NCBI GenBank assembly: GCA_022842935.1
Contig: JALHOP010000001.1
Location: 710,135 to 774,134 of the forward strand
Direction of reading: 5' to 3'
DNA: 64,000 nucleotides
DNA from: Myxococcota bacterium
Lineage (GTDB): Bacteria; Myxococcota; XYA12-FULL-58-9; JALHOP01
A program made the position numbers and the translations under genes. The notes beneath the pieces were generated by a model. The model ran no database searches. It was not told the DNA's origin and saw nothing but the letters and a program-made list of their open reading frames with translations. Shown in pieces: positions 9,121 to 18,323 of this stretch (position 1 is the stretch's first letter; every line of letters begins with the position of its first letter).

Positions 9121-9683
9121 GACGCCTGTCCTTTCGCACGCAGGTAAAAGCTCAGGGCGACTTCACCGTACCGTCGACTGTCTTCCAGAACGAACGTGGG
9201 AGGGGCCGTCGGCGGAGCATCCGAGCTTCGATGCTCGCAAACGACGATCGCTCCGACAGCGATGATCGCGCTTTGGTCGAGCAGAGTGAGGGTCGGTCCA
9301 AGGAGGCCGTCATCGTAGGGCGGGTCGAGGAAGGCGAGATCGAAGATGTCGCCATGGCGCGTCAGCTCCGCGATCGCGCGAGCGGCTGGCAAAGCCATCA
9401 CCTTGGCGCGCTCCGCCAACCCGAGCGCTTGTACGTTTTTGCGGACGAGGTTTGCGGTTGCAGTGTCGCGCTCGACGAAGACCGCATGGGCGGCGCCGCG
9501 TGACAACGCCTCGATGCCGAGGGCGCCACTTCCCGCGAATAAATCGAGGACCCGGGCGTCGACCGCCCGATCGTAGAGGATCGAAAAGAGCGCTTCGCGG
9601 ACGCGGTCGGGGGTCGGCCGCGTCAACATCCCTTTCGGGGCCTCGAGCTTACGTCCGCCCGCGGAACCGGCAATCACCCGCAT
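9117..9683 (-). CDS. rsmD: 16S rRNA (guanine-966-N2)-methyltransferase RsmD
   Basis: From the ATG at 9683 (MRVIAGSAGGRKL) the product is 188 residues, matching RsmD; a longer frame reaches 9725 but adds no conserved residues. The start RVIAGSAGGRKL and TRPTPDRVREALFSIL are family signatures. VLDLFAGSGALGIEALSRG (residues 45-63) is the SAM-binding motif I and DPPY (120-123) the N-methyltransferase motif IV. It methylates G966 of 16S rRNA. The next gene, coaD, overlaps by 4 nt. Confidence 0.94.
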   Translation of the reverse strand: MRVIAGSAGGRKLEAPKGMLTRPTPDRVREALFSILYDRAVDARVLDLFAGSGALGIEALSRGAAHAVFVERDTATANLVRKNVQALGLAERAKVMALPAARAIAELTRHGDIFDLAFLDPPYDDGLLGPTLTLLDQSAIIAVGAIVVCEHRSSDAPPTAPPTFVLEDSRRYGEVALSFYLRAKGQAS

Positions 9684-9851
9684 TGGATGAGAATAGTCTA
9701 TGACGAGGTACGCCTCCGTGCCCACCCCCCCTTGCCTTTGCCGCGGGTTCGTCCGTACAACGCGCGGGCATAAACCCGGCGTGTCGATCGTTCATCTCGG
9801 AACGTTGCGACAAGATGCGGCGTTTCAATTCGTTTTCGGAGGATGGTTCGG

Positions 9852-10631
9852 ATGAAGTTTCTAGCCAAGAGCGTAGTTACCGGCCTCGCAGCGCTCGCGC
9901 TCACCGCTTGCGTCACCCGCGGTGAAATCGAAGAGCTCAAAAAGAACGACAAAGAGATCCTCGCCAAGCTCGACAAGATCGCGGCGGGTGCCGGTCGTCC
10001 CGGACCGCAGCAGCAAGCGCCGCGGGGCCCGGATCCTGAGAAGGTCTACGCCGTTCAGGTCGGCGACTCGGCTGCTCACGGTCCTGCCGACGCGTGGGTC
10101 ACCATCGTCGAGGTCTCGGACTTCCAATGCCCGTTCTGCGGCAAGGTGGTTCCGACCATCAACGAGCTCCAGAAGAAATATGGCAACGACATTCGCGTCG
10201 TCTTCAAGAACAACCCGCTGAGCTTCCACCCGCGCGCCATGCCGGGGGCGATGGCCGCCGAGTGCGCCCGTGAGCAGGGCAAGTTCTGGGACGTCTACGA
10301 GCGTCTGTTCACCAACCAGAAGGCGCTCGAAGATGCCGACCTCGAGAAGTACGCGAAGGAGTCGGGCGTCGACATGGGCCGCTGGAAGTCCTGCTACAGC
10401 AGCAACAAGTACAAGAGCCGTATCGAGGAAGAGCAGCGCCAGATGGTCACGTTGGGCGCGCGTGGCACGCCTGCGTTCTTCATCAACGGCCGATTCCTGA
10501 GCGGCGCTCAGCCGGTGCAGGCCTTCGAGGCCATCATCGACGAGGAGCTCAAGAAGGCCAAGGAGAGCGGCATCTCCAAGAAGGACTACTACACGCAGCA
10601 GGTCGAGCAGAAAGGCCTGAAGACCCTGTAG
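9852..10631 (+). CDS. DsbA-like thioredoxin-fold lipoprotein
   Basis: 259 residues. The ATG at 9852 is chosen over 9843 because GGAGG (9838-9842) sits 9 nt before it but directly abuts 9843. The N-terminus is a lipoprotein signal with lipobox LTAC (Cys20). A short coiled coil and a P/Q-rich linker follow, then a DsbA/BdbD-type thioredoxin fold with active site CPFC at 93-96 (VSDFQCPFCGKV) and the cis-proline segment RGTPAFFINGRFL. Likely a membrane-anchored periplasmic thiol-disulfide oxidoreductase. A strong intrinsic terminator follows 40 bp downstream, so it is probably monocistronic. Confidence 0.88.
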   Translation: MKFLAKSVVTGLAALALTACVTRGEIEELKKNDKEILAKLDKIAAGAGRPGPQQQAPRGPDPEKVYAVQVGDSAAHGPADAWVTIVEVSDFQCPFCGKVVPTINELQKKYGNDIRVVFKNNPLSFHPRAMPGAMAAECAREQGKFWDVYERLFTNQKALEDADLEKYAKESGVDMGRWKSCYSSNKYKSRIEEEQRQMVTLGARGTPAFFINGRFLSGAQPVQAFEAIIDEELKKAKESGISKKDYYTQQVEQKGLKTL

Positions 10632-10670
10632 TGCCCCGTGTCGCCGTCGCGGCACGATAGCCACTCAACG

Positions 10671-10701
10671 AAAGGCCCGAGGTGACTCGGGCCTTTTTTT
10701 T
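10671..10701 (+). terminator. Rho-independent terminator of the DsbA-like gene
   Basis: A perfect 8-bp stem, GGCCCGAG (10674-10681) with CTCGGGCC (10686-10693), loop GTGA, followed by eight T (10694-10701). It lies 40 bp after the stop at 10631. This is the clearest intrinsic terminator in the window. Confidence 0.93.
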
Positions 10702-10710
10702 GAAGCAGCC

Positions 10711-11199
10711 TCACGTCGAAGGCGCGGCCTCGTCCTCCCCCTCGAGCGATGCCCGCATGATCACCGTGTGCTTCTCGAAACCCGCTCGCTCGTAGCTCGT
10801 GATCGCCGAGGTGTTGGCGACGTAGGCCTCCAGACGAACCTCCGTGATGCCCCGCGCCCGGATCCATCGCTTCAATGCTGACAAAATCTCTGCGCTGTAG
10901 CGCTTCCCACGATGCTCGGGCTTCACGTAGATGAAGCCGAGATAAGCGTGGCGCGTGTGCCGCTGGAAGCCCGCTGACGATTCCAGGCGGGCAAATCCGC
11001 AGGCGATGACGTCACCGTTCAGCACGCCGACGAGTAGGGTCGCCGTGGGTGCATCGATGAGCGCGGGGATGTCGTAATAACGGACGGGTTCCCTGCGCAG
11101 GGTAACGTCGAATGGCCGCTCGGCGGTGATAACCCCCTGCTCGAACTGCTGCAGCACCGGCAAATCTGCGTGGACGGCTGGGCGGACTGTTAGGCTCAC
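10711..11199 (-). CDS. GNAT-family N-acetyltransferase
   Basis: 162 residues with a GNAT fold: VRPAVHADLPVL at the start, the central strand YLGFIYVKPEHRGKRYSAEI (beta4 and the acetyl-CoA pyrophosphate loop, with a slightly degenerate RGKRYS instead of RGxG/A) and the late RLEAYVANTSAITSYERAGF segment typical of the family. It transfers an acetyl group from acetyl-CoA to an unknown amine. It converges with the DsbA-like gene, whose terminator lies between them. Confidence 0.85.
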   Translation of the reverse strand: MSLTVRPAVHADLPVLQQFEQGVITAERPFDVTLRREPVRYYDIPALIDAPTATLLVGVLNGDVIACGFARLESSAGFQRHTRHAYLGFIYVKPEHRGKRYSAEILSALKRWIRARGITEVRLEAYVANTSAITSYERAGFEKHTVIMRASLEGEDEAAPST

Positions 11200-11255
11200 C
11201 CGCGCGATGGTCTGATCCCAGGTAGCGACCCGTCAACGAAAAATGACGTGGCGCG

Positions 11256-11657
11256 TTATCCGCGAGGGCGTCGTCGTGGCGCAGCTGCCACGGTAGCGAG
11301 TTGCGCCGCGAGCGCGGTAGACTTTCGGCCCTTTGCTGGTTCTTGCCGGGTCTCTCCGACCGTGGGCGACACGCGCGCGACGCTGAGCCCCCCGGGGCCA
11401 TCGCTCGCCGCTTCACCGGTGACTGGGCGTGTTTGGCGCGGAACCAAGAGCTCGCGCTCGGCGCGGTAGAGCTGGTCTTCGACTTCTTCGATGACGCGCT
11501 TCCAGCGAAGCGATGCAACCTTGAACGCCTCGTGCTCGGCAACCCAGCGCTCGAGCATGGCGCGCGGGATATCGAGGGCGCCGTGCGCGTCGCTCGGCTG
11601 CCACCCCAACGTGTGCTGGCCTTCGAAGTCGAGACCGAGCTCTACGCGCACCTTCAT
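11256..11657 (-). CDS. Hypothetical protein, 133 aa
   Basis: From the ATG at 11657 (MKVRVELGLDFEGQHTLGW); an in-frame start at 11687 would add 10 residues. The first ~75 residues look like a compact folded domain with an amphipathic helix (LERWVAEHEAFKVASLRWKR). The C-terminal half is basic, Ala/Pro-rich and probably disordered. I recognise no family. It sits downstream of the 1532-residue gene on the same strand, with a gap of about 100 bp. Confidence 0.5.
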   Translation of the reverse strand: MKVRVELGLDFEGQHTLGWQPSDAHGALDIPRAMLERWVAEHEAFKVASLRWKRVIEEVEDQLYRAERELLVPRQTRPVTGEAASDGPGGLSVARVSPTVGETRQEPAKGRKSTALAAQLATVAAAPRRRPRG

Positions 11658-11755
11658 GGCCACCGATGTAACACGAAGGTCCGACACGCATGCCGCAAGG
11701 AATCTTGTGACGAGAACGTTTCGGCGGACACACGATCAAACCCGATCAAAAGCGA

Positions 11756-14700
11756 TCAGTTCCGATCGCGCTGGAACGGATTCCACTGTTCTTCGATGAG
11801 ACGTCGGCGCCGTCTCTCTTCGGCTTGCGCGGCGGCTCGCTCACGGCGGACGCGATCGGCCTCACCTGTGGACGGGGAGGGCACGCGAGGAACCGTCTCG
11901 GTTGTTGCCGGCGAACGCCGCTCAGCCGCGGGCGCCGCCGGTTCGGGCGCTGGCGCTAGTGGTGCGGTCGCGGCTGGTTCCGGTTTGGCGGCGTTCCAAC
12001 GGCGGCGGATCGCCTCACCCGTGTCGCGGGCGTTGCGCAACGCGTCCTCGGGATTCATCGCGCCATCGAAGGTCAGGGTCCCGTTGGTGAGTACGGCGTG
12101 AGCACGGGCGGAGATTTCGGCGGGGGCATCGGTGCTGCGCAGCGTGGCGCTGATGGGTCTGCCATCGCTGCGCATGCTGAAGTCGATCGTGCCGTTGAAT
12201 TGGCCGGCGCTGCGCACGTAGCTCGCCGGTTGCTCGTCGCCGGGCGGGGGCGGCTCGCGTTCGGGCAAGCGGAAGTTACCCTCGAGCCGGCCAGCCAGAC
12301 GGGCGTCGACGCGTTGATCGCGGCCTTGCTGTGTGAAGCCCATCGAACCCAAGAAGATCTGCAAGCGCGAGCGCCGGGTCACCGGTCGCCGGGGGTCGGT
12401 GCGATCGAGCCAGGTCGGTTCGATGCGAAGGTTCGAGGCCTGCGAGCCGGGAGGACCCGCGACGATCGTACCGGTCACCTCGCCCGAGCTCGCGTCGGTC
12501 TCGAGGTACCAATCGTGCATCAGGATTTGCTTACGGTCCGGCCCGATGTGGAGCGACTCGAGCGCGCCGGTCGCCATCGCGTTGCTAACCAGCACGCTCA
12601 TGCGGGGCGACGGAAAGACGAAGGTGGCGTTTTCGACCTGAACGCCAACCGTCGCCCGTTGCTCACGCGGCATCACCAGACTGATGCCGGTCTCGCGGCT
12701 TACCGTGAGCGTTGCCGCCGCGGCGCGAAAGTCGACACGTCGCAAGCGAGCCGAGACTCCCGACGCGCTGGGGTCGCTGGTCTCCGGCGGTATCTCGAAG
12801 TTGGTGGCGGTACCGACGACGTCGGTGAGTCGCAGATCGCCGGTGCGTAGGAAGCCATTCTCGAACGCTGGTGACCCGTCGGCGAGGCGCGAGCTCTGCA
12901 CCCAGAGCTGCGAGCCGTTGTACATCAGGTTACCGCTGAACGTGCCGTGAAGGCCGTCGGTCGTGATTGACCCGTCTTGCGCGATGCTTATCCGCCGCGC
13001 TCCGCCATCGCGAATGCTAAACGTTTGTCGGTCGGCCTGCTGGAAGGTCAGGGCTGGCGCCCGCACCTCGGTGAGGGTGAGGTCGGTGGCGGAGGGACTC
13101 CGTGGATCGCCCGTCTGCACCAGGCGGATCCGAGCGCTCACGCCCGACAGGCTCATGTTCGCCCCGTCGGCGCTGCGTACCAGCGAATCGCCGAAGGTCA
13201 CCTGGGCGGTGACCTCAGTGCGGCCGTCGACACGAACGACGCGAACGTCCTCGGCCGCGGCGATAGTCAGGCGATTGGCGCCCATCTGAATGGTCTGGCC
13301 TGGATTGATCTGTGCGCGGGCTCGCACCTCGGCACTGACGAGGACGTCGCGGACGAAGCGGCGGTCTTGTTCGGGCACGCGCTCGAGCGCGCGCTCGATG
13401 AGGTCGGGGCGCGTGTCGATGCGTACGTCGAGGTGACGGGCCGCTCGCGCCGCGAGCTCCTGAACGGTCGTGGGCAGCTCGCGCGAGCCGGTGGCCATCT
13501 CCATGACCTGGCCCGTGAGGTAGCCGTTCAAGGCACTCTCTTGACCGAGCCAGCCACTGGCGACGTGGATACCGTTGTAGATCGCCGCATCACCGAAGGT
13601 GGCGCGCGTGACTCGCGGTCGGAACGTGATCTGGTCGGGGTTCGACGCGGACGGCACGATGTCGAGTCCCGCGAACTCCATGTGACTCTCGAAGGGCGTG
13701 TTGTACCAGCGACCGTTACTGCTCGGGTTGAAGGTGAGCCGCAATGGCGGATTGAAGCTGATGCCGGAAGGTAGCCCTCCGGTTGGGTTCGGCGTGCCGT
13801 CCGGACGGGTCGCGAGCTGGGGCGTGATGCGGCCGCCGTCAGTCTCGAGTACCAAACGCACGGAGCCCTGCTGGAACGTCAGCTCCCTGGCGCCGCTGTC
13901 GGCGATGATCCCATCGGTCAAGCGAATGGTATGAGCGCGCGGAATGTTGACCGTCAGATCGAGGTCGGCTTCACGAAGGCCGCGGGTGACCATGGCGGCC
14001 ACGTCGAGAGTACGCGTGACGCTGTCGAGCGATTCACGGGGGCTCGAGCCTGCACCGCTGACCAGCGCGGGTATCGGCAACATCTCGAGTGACCGACGCA
14101 GCGACTCGTGACGCGCCCTTGCGTTGGTGACATCGGTATACATTGGGAGGCCGCTATTGCGGGCACCCTCGGTGTTGTAGAGGGTGTCGATGGCAAGTCG
14201 CTCGAAGTTGACACGTCCTTCGGTGACTGCGCCGTCGCGTGTGGAGAAGGCGCCGTCGCGGGTCACAGTGAAAGGGACCGCGATATCGACATCGCCGACG
14301 CCTTGCACGTGAATGCCGGCCTCCGCCCGCGCCCCGTCGAAGCCAGGGACGCCGGAAGGCAGAAACGAAAACCCGGCTGGCTGCTCGCCCGACCCCGGTC
14401 GTGGGGCGGCGACGCGGAGGTTAACGGTGCCGCGAATTTCTGGAGAGATATCGCCCGCGCGGTATCGGATGCTCGCCTGTCCACGACCGCTGGCATTGGT
14501 GAGAGTCGCTTGCTCGGTCGTAGGGAGGCGGACCGTCGCGCGGGCGAGGGTGGCATCGAACTCTGCTCGCATGTCAACGGCCCTGCTCGCCCAGTCGAGG
14601 CTGCGCACCTGTGCTCGCAATAGCGAACCGTTGGCGACGTCGGTACGCATGCCGATCTCGCCCAGGCTGCGATTGACGTGCGTGCCAAACAGCCGAACAT

Positions 14701-16354
14701 CGGCGCGCACTCCGTGCTGCGACGCGAGGGTAAAGTTCGTCCCCTCGGGTCCTCCCATCGTGTAGGTGAGCCGGCCGCTGCCGACGAGGGACGTGCCGCT
14801 TTGCACACCGAACCCGAAGCCGTCGCCGCTCGCCAAGAGCACGCCGCGTGGCGCGTTCAGCCCAACATTCAGCCCGTTGGTGTCCGCTTCGACGCGCATG
14901 CGCTCGACCCTGAGCGGGTGCGCTGCGTCAGTCGTCAGGTCGATACGGGCCGCGACCCGCAGGTTATCCCGCCGGTCGCGGTTACCAAGTGTCAGCTCAC
15001 CTTGACGGCCTTGCGCGTCGCGAAGGTGCAGGGCGCCATGCACGGCGTCGAGCTGGGTATCGAAACCGACCGTGAGCTTGCCGTTTGCCATCGCGATGAT
15101 TGGATTTGCCCCATTGCTGAGGCTCACGTTTCCGAGATTGAGCTCGTTGGTGAGCTCTTCGCCCGGGCGCGCACCCGCGACTGGCGTCCGCAAGCGAACG
15201 TTTTCGATGACGCCCGTGCCATTTTGGGTCTGCGCATTCGCGACCGTTACGACCCAACGGCTTCGGCCGCTCTCCTGCCGCTCTTGCAGGACGATGCGGA
15301 GGCTCGCGCGTCCAATGCGCAGGTTGGGACCGTCTTCGACGCCGAAGCGGGCGCCGCTCAGATTGGCGTCGATCTCGTAGCGGTCGAGGCCGTTCTCGCG
15401 AACATACGTAGCGCGCGAGCCGGGGGCGAAAGCCAGCTTTAGCCCCTCACCGAACTGCACCATCTCGCCGTTGCGCGATGGTGTGAGATCGACCGTGGCG
15501 CGGACCGGCGAGCGCTGCTCGTCGATAGCCCGACGAAGCTCGGCGAGCTCGCGGTTCGGAGCCCGCTCCTCGCGGCCGGGGCCAATCAGAGGGATCTCGC
15601 GACCCAGGCCGAGAGATTGGAAGAACAGGTGCGGGTCGACGGGCACACGGCGCTGTCCCGAGAAGATGGCGCTCGTCTGATCGTTCATGCCGAAGATGCC
15701 GGCGAAGAAGCGCGTGAACGCGCTGCGAATGCGCGGCACCACGCGGCGGTCGTTGGTCAGATCGATGCCGCTGATATCGACCGGCCCGTTCAGGTAGCTC
15801 GGCCTGCCATGCCTATCGAGCACGTCAACGCGCGCCTGCGTTAGTACGCCATCGCGGATCGACATCGAGACCGGTAGCTGGGTGCCGGGGGCGATGGTCA
15901 ACGAGCGGACGCGGCCTCCGTCCGTCGACACGAGATTGGCTTCGGCGTCCGCGCTTCGCACGGAGGCGAGGATTGCCCCGGGGTTTGCGCGAACAATGGG
16001 GTCACGCGTGAGCGGCGAAAGGTCGACGGTCGGTTCGATGGGCGCGTTGAGTGGGACAGAGGACGGCCGGTCGCGCGGGGCCGGCTCGGGGAGGGGCGGC
16101 GCGAAGCGGACACCTCCATCGCGGACGACTTGGGCGGGCGCGGTGCGGACGTTGGGCCGGGATGGCGTCGCTCGTCGGCGGGCGGCACTGGCTTCGCTCG
16201 GGGGCTGCGGTACGACCAGGTCGATGTGCACCGGTGGCGGCTCGACGCCTTCGGCTGGCTGCGGCCCTCGCGGGGGGATGCCAGCGCGAGGCTCAGCCTT
16301 CGGGGGCGCGTAGAGCCCCCTGAGGATTGGCGGCGCTGTCATGTCATCCGACAT
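11756..16354 (-). CDS. Very large beta-rich protein of unknown function (1532 aa)
   Basis: A single 4.6-kb gene. The first ~130 residues are Pro/Ala/Arg-rich and look disordered, and no signal peptide is visible. The next ~1250 residues are a long series of beta-strand-like segments with recurring patterns such as LRLRDAxGRxGELTLGN, VRMRVEADTNGLNV and ISATLRSTDAPAEIS. This resembles the repetitive beta-groove architecture of AsmA/TamB-type lipid-transfer proteins, but I see no diagnostic motif and lack of a membrane anchor argues against simple membership. The last ~130 residues are Pro/Ala-rich then strongly basic (EERRRRRLIEEQW). Function unknown. Confidence 0.65.
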   Translation of the reverse strand: MSDDMTAPPILRGLYAPPKAEPRAGIPPRGPQPAEGVEPPPVHIDLVVPQPPSEASAARRRATPSRPNVRTAPAQVVRDGGVRFAPPLPEPAPRDRPSSVPLNAPIEPTVDLSPLTRDPIVRANPGAILASVRSADAEANLVSTDGGRVRSLTIAPGTQLPVSMSIRDGVLTQARVDVLDRHGRPSYLNGPVDISGIDLTNDRRVVPRIRSAFTRFFAGIFGMNDQTSAIFSGQRRVPVDPHLFFQSLGLGREIPLIGPGREERAPNRELAELRRAIDEQRSPVRATVDLTPSRNGEMVQFGEGLKLAFAPGSRATYVRENGLDRYEIDANLSGARFGVEDGPNLRIGRASLRIVLQERQESGRSRWVVTVANAQTQNGTGVIENVRLRTPVAGARPGEELTNELNLGNVSLSNGANPIIAMANGKLTVGFDTQLDAVHGALHLRDAQGRQGELTLGNRDRRDNLRVAARIDLTTDAAHPLRVERMRVEADTNGLNVGLNAPRGVLLASGDGFGFGVQSGTSLVGSGRLTYTMGGPEGTNFTLASQHGVRADVRLFGTHVNRSLGEIGMRTDVANGSLLRAQVRSLDWASRAVDMRAEFDATLARATVRLPTTEQATLTNASGRGQASIRYRAGDISPEIRGTVNLRVAAPRPGSGEQPAGFSFLPSGVPGFDGARAEAGIHVQGVGDVDIAVPFTVTRDGAFSTRDGAVTEGRVNFERLAIDTLYNTEGARNSGLPMYTDVTNARARHESLRRSLEMLPIPALVSGAGSSPRESLDSVTRTLDVAAMVTRGLREADLDLTVNIPRAHTIRLTDGIIADSGARELTFQQGSVRLVLETDGGRITPQLATRPDGTPNPTGGLPSGISFNPPLRLTFNPSSNGRWYNTPFESHMEFAGLDIVPSASNPDQITFRPRVTRATFGDAAIYNGIHVASGWLGQESALNGYLTGQVMEMATGSRELPTTVQELAARAARHLDVRIDTRPDLIERALERVPEQDRRFVRDVLVSAEVRARAQINPGQTIQMGANRLTIAAAEDVRVVRVDGRTEVTAQVTFGDSLVRSADGANMSLSGVSARIRLVQTGDPRSPSATDLTLTEVRAPALTFQQADRQTFSIRDGGARRISIAQDGSITTDGLHGTFSGNLMYNGSQLWVQSSRLADGSPAFENGFLRTGDLRLTDVVGTATNFEIPPETSDPSASGVSARLRRVDFRAAAATLTVSRETGISLVMPREQRATVGVQVENATFVFPSPRMSVLVSNAMATGALESLHIGPDRKQILMHDWYLETDASSGEVTGTIVAGPPGSQASNLRIEPTWLDRTDPRRPVTRRSRLQIFLGSMGFTQQGRDQRVDARLAGRLEGNFRLPEREPPPPGDEQPASYVRSAGQFNGTIDFSMRSDGRPISATLRSTDAPAEISARAHAVLTNGTLTFDGAMNPEDALRNARDTGEAIRRRWNAAKPEPAATAPLAPAPEPAAPAAERRSPATTETVPRVPSPSTGEADRVRRERAAAQAEERRRRRLIEEQWNPFQRDRN

Positions 16355-16665
16355 TCGCCCTCGGCCGGTCCATCCCCGAAAGAAGAAACACTACGGGATG
16401 ATTGAAGTATCGGTGACTTTGGCGTTCTGTTGCCCTTTTGGGGAGTCTGCCACGACGACAGGGTGCCGGCCCGGTCGACCCGCGCGACCGGCGAAGTCGG
16501 CGCCCGGACGGGTTGCATGGGTCTGCCTGGGTTGGGCGCCTGGTTGACATGCCGCGCTCGGGTTTCCTGCCTGCGAAGGGGGGCGTGAAGCCGCGGCCCG
16601 ACGGCCGATACCGCGCACTACACTCTCGTACATACCCGCCGCAGGGGGGCATGGCTCCCTTCCAG
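16355..16665. other. 311-bp intergenic region
   Basis: Lies between the start of the 1532-residue gene and the stop of the 550-residue lipoprotein gene, both on the minus strand. Short frames here have no conserved features. A TTGACA at 16545-16550 (+ strand) has no convincing -10 partner. I see no RNA gene or repeat; it presumably holds the promoter of the large gene. Confidence 0.4.
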
Positions 16666-18318
16666 TCAGCGCACGACGATCTTTAACTGCCCAATATCGT
16701 TAGGGGAAACGCCGAGTTGTTCGATCTGGGAGACCAGCTCACCCACGGTCGCTCGCCGCCCGAGACGGAGCTGCTTTCCGGAACCGGTCGTTTGGGGAAG
16801 CGGGATCCATCCCGAGCCCAGGACCCGAGCATCGAAGAGGCCGAGATAGCCATCGAGGAATTGCATGTCGACGCCCTGGCAACCGCAGGTCGCGAGCAGG
16901 CTGGGGATGGCTCCGCGGGCGGTGCTGAGCGAAACGCCGGCGGCAAACGACTCTGCGGAGGCCCGGTAGCCGGCGTAGCAGGTGCGGCCGAGCTCCTCGC
17001 GGAAAATCTGCGGCACGAGGCCGACACGCAGGCTGGGGGTGGCGCCCTCGAGGTCGGCGGCCTCTTCGCGCAGGCGCGGGTGGCTTACCGAGGCAGGCAG
17101 CTTGATGGTGCGTGCGCCGACGAGGAGGCGTCCTTCAAGGCGCACTTCGAGCATCTGGGTCATCTCACGTAGGGTCGCTGCGATGTCGAGGAGCGCTCGT
17201 GCCTGAACCGACTGATCTGCGTCGATGTAGACCACCACGTTCTCGCTCTGCGGAAGCGCCTGAGCGAGTGCTTGACCCAGCTGGTCCCGGTCGAGCGCGG
17301 ACCCGCGCGTGCCATGGCTATCGACCACGTATGTGCCCTCGGGGCCGACCACGACCCGCGGTCCACTCTCTTGGCCATATTGGACGAGCTCTCCAGCCAC
17401 TTGCGGAACGCTGGTATCGGCGGCGCTGAAGAGCGGGGTCATGGTCTGAATGCGATTCGTCAAAGCGGACACATCGTCGCTACAGCCAAACAGTCCTTCA
17501 CTGCCGACCTGCCCGACGTTGGCTGGTGCGTTGCCGTCGTCGGCCTTGTTCATGAGGACCACCGATTCGCTGCGACGCGACACGAGCGGTTTGGCCTCGG
17601 GCGCCGCCGAGCGAGGATCGGCGCTGGCGTCGAGGTATTCGATGATCGATGCCACGCGGGTCTCGCCGACCATCAGGTCGCGCATCGATGCCCGCGCCTT
17701 GCCGCTCACGCGGACCTGGGCCTTTACGTTCCGCGTCTCGTCGAGCTTGATATCGGCGCTCTGCTCACCGTTTAGACCGATGATGTTGAATGGGCCTTTG
17801 GGAGTGCGCTCTGTGCCTTCGGTTCGAAAGGTCGTGATCACCGGCGTGCCTTCGTTTGTCGCCAGGCTCGCTTGGCGCGGCCGGTCGCTACGAATGCTAC
17901 GCAGGTCGACGGGGCTCACCGGTCCGGTTGCTTGCATCGCCGCAAGGGTGCGGGTCACGAGGCCGGTCGAGCGCTCATCGAGGCCGTCGACCGCGAACTG
18001 TCGTAGGCGGCCGGACGCTTCGAAGCTCGCGGCGACCGACCTGCCAATCAGGGGCTCGACGTTCTGGGTCCCACCCTCGTCGACGACGCGAGCGTCGGTG
18101 AAGGTGAGGACCGCATCGAAGCTGCCGTCGGGGCGGACCTCGCGAACCTCGAGATCGAAGACCAGCCGGTCATCGTCGATGCCGCGCGCAGTCTGCGTTG
18201 CCGTCGCTGCGGTGCCACGATAGTGGTCGCCCACGGACGGCTTGTGCAGCGTCGGCGCACAGGCCAATGATGCAGCGGCGAACAAGAACGACAGAGCAGC
18301 CCGAGAACGCGTGAGCAT
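16666..18318 (-). CDS. Large lipoprotein of unknown function (550 aa)
   Basis: A signal peptide with lipobox SLAC places the lipidated cysteine at residue 20 (LSFLFAAASLACAP). The mature part begins with a beta-rich ~230-residue domain (YRGTAATATQTARG... LVFDLEVREVRPDGSFDAVLTF) that resembles generic outer-membrane lipoprotein folds. The middle contains VVVYIDADQSVQARALLDIAATL, like the ExbD-type fold (periplasmic biopolymer-transport subunits use the same fold). Another ~150 residues follow and the protein ends in GQLKIVVR. No catalytic motif is visible. It is divergent from the aminotransferase gene with only 5 bp between annotated starts. Confidence 0.65.
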   Translation of the reverse strand: MLTRSRAALSFLFAAASLACAPTLHKPSVGDHYRGTAATATQTARGIDDDRLVFDLEVREVRPDGSFDAVLTFTDARVVDEGGTQNVEPLIGRSVAASFEASGRLRQFAVDGLDERSTGLVTRTLAAMQATGPVSPVDLRSIRSDRPRQASLATNEGTPVITTFRTEGTERTPKGPFNIIGLNGEQSADIKLDETRNVKAQVRVSGKARASMRDLMVGETRVASIIEYLDASADPRSAAPEAKPLVSRRSESVVLMNKADDGNAPANVGQVGSEGLFGCSDDVSALTNRIQTMTPLFSAADTSVPQVAGELVQYGQESGPRVVVGPEGTYVVDSHGTRGSALDRDQLGQALAQALPQSENVVVYIDADQSVQARALLDIAATLREMTQMLEVRLEGRLLVGARTIKLPASVSHPRLREEAADLEGATPSLRVGLVPQIFREELGRTCYAGYRASAESFAAGVSLSTARGAIPSLLATCGCQGVDMQFLDGYLGLFDARVLGSGWIPLPQTTGSGKQLRLGRRATVGELVSQIEQLGVSPNDIGQLKIVVR

Positions 18319-18323
18319 CTCCT

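Noticed and set aside
11301..12101. Plus-strand frame across the end of the 1532-residue gene
   Set aside because: No conserved motif; it spans two plausible minus-strand genes and an intergenic gap.
16355..16665. Short frames in the 311-bp gap
   Set aside because: No start signal, no motif and biased composition.
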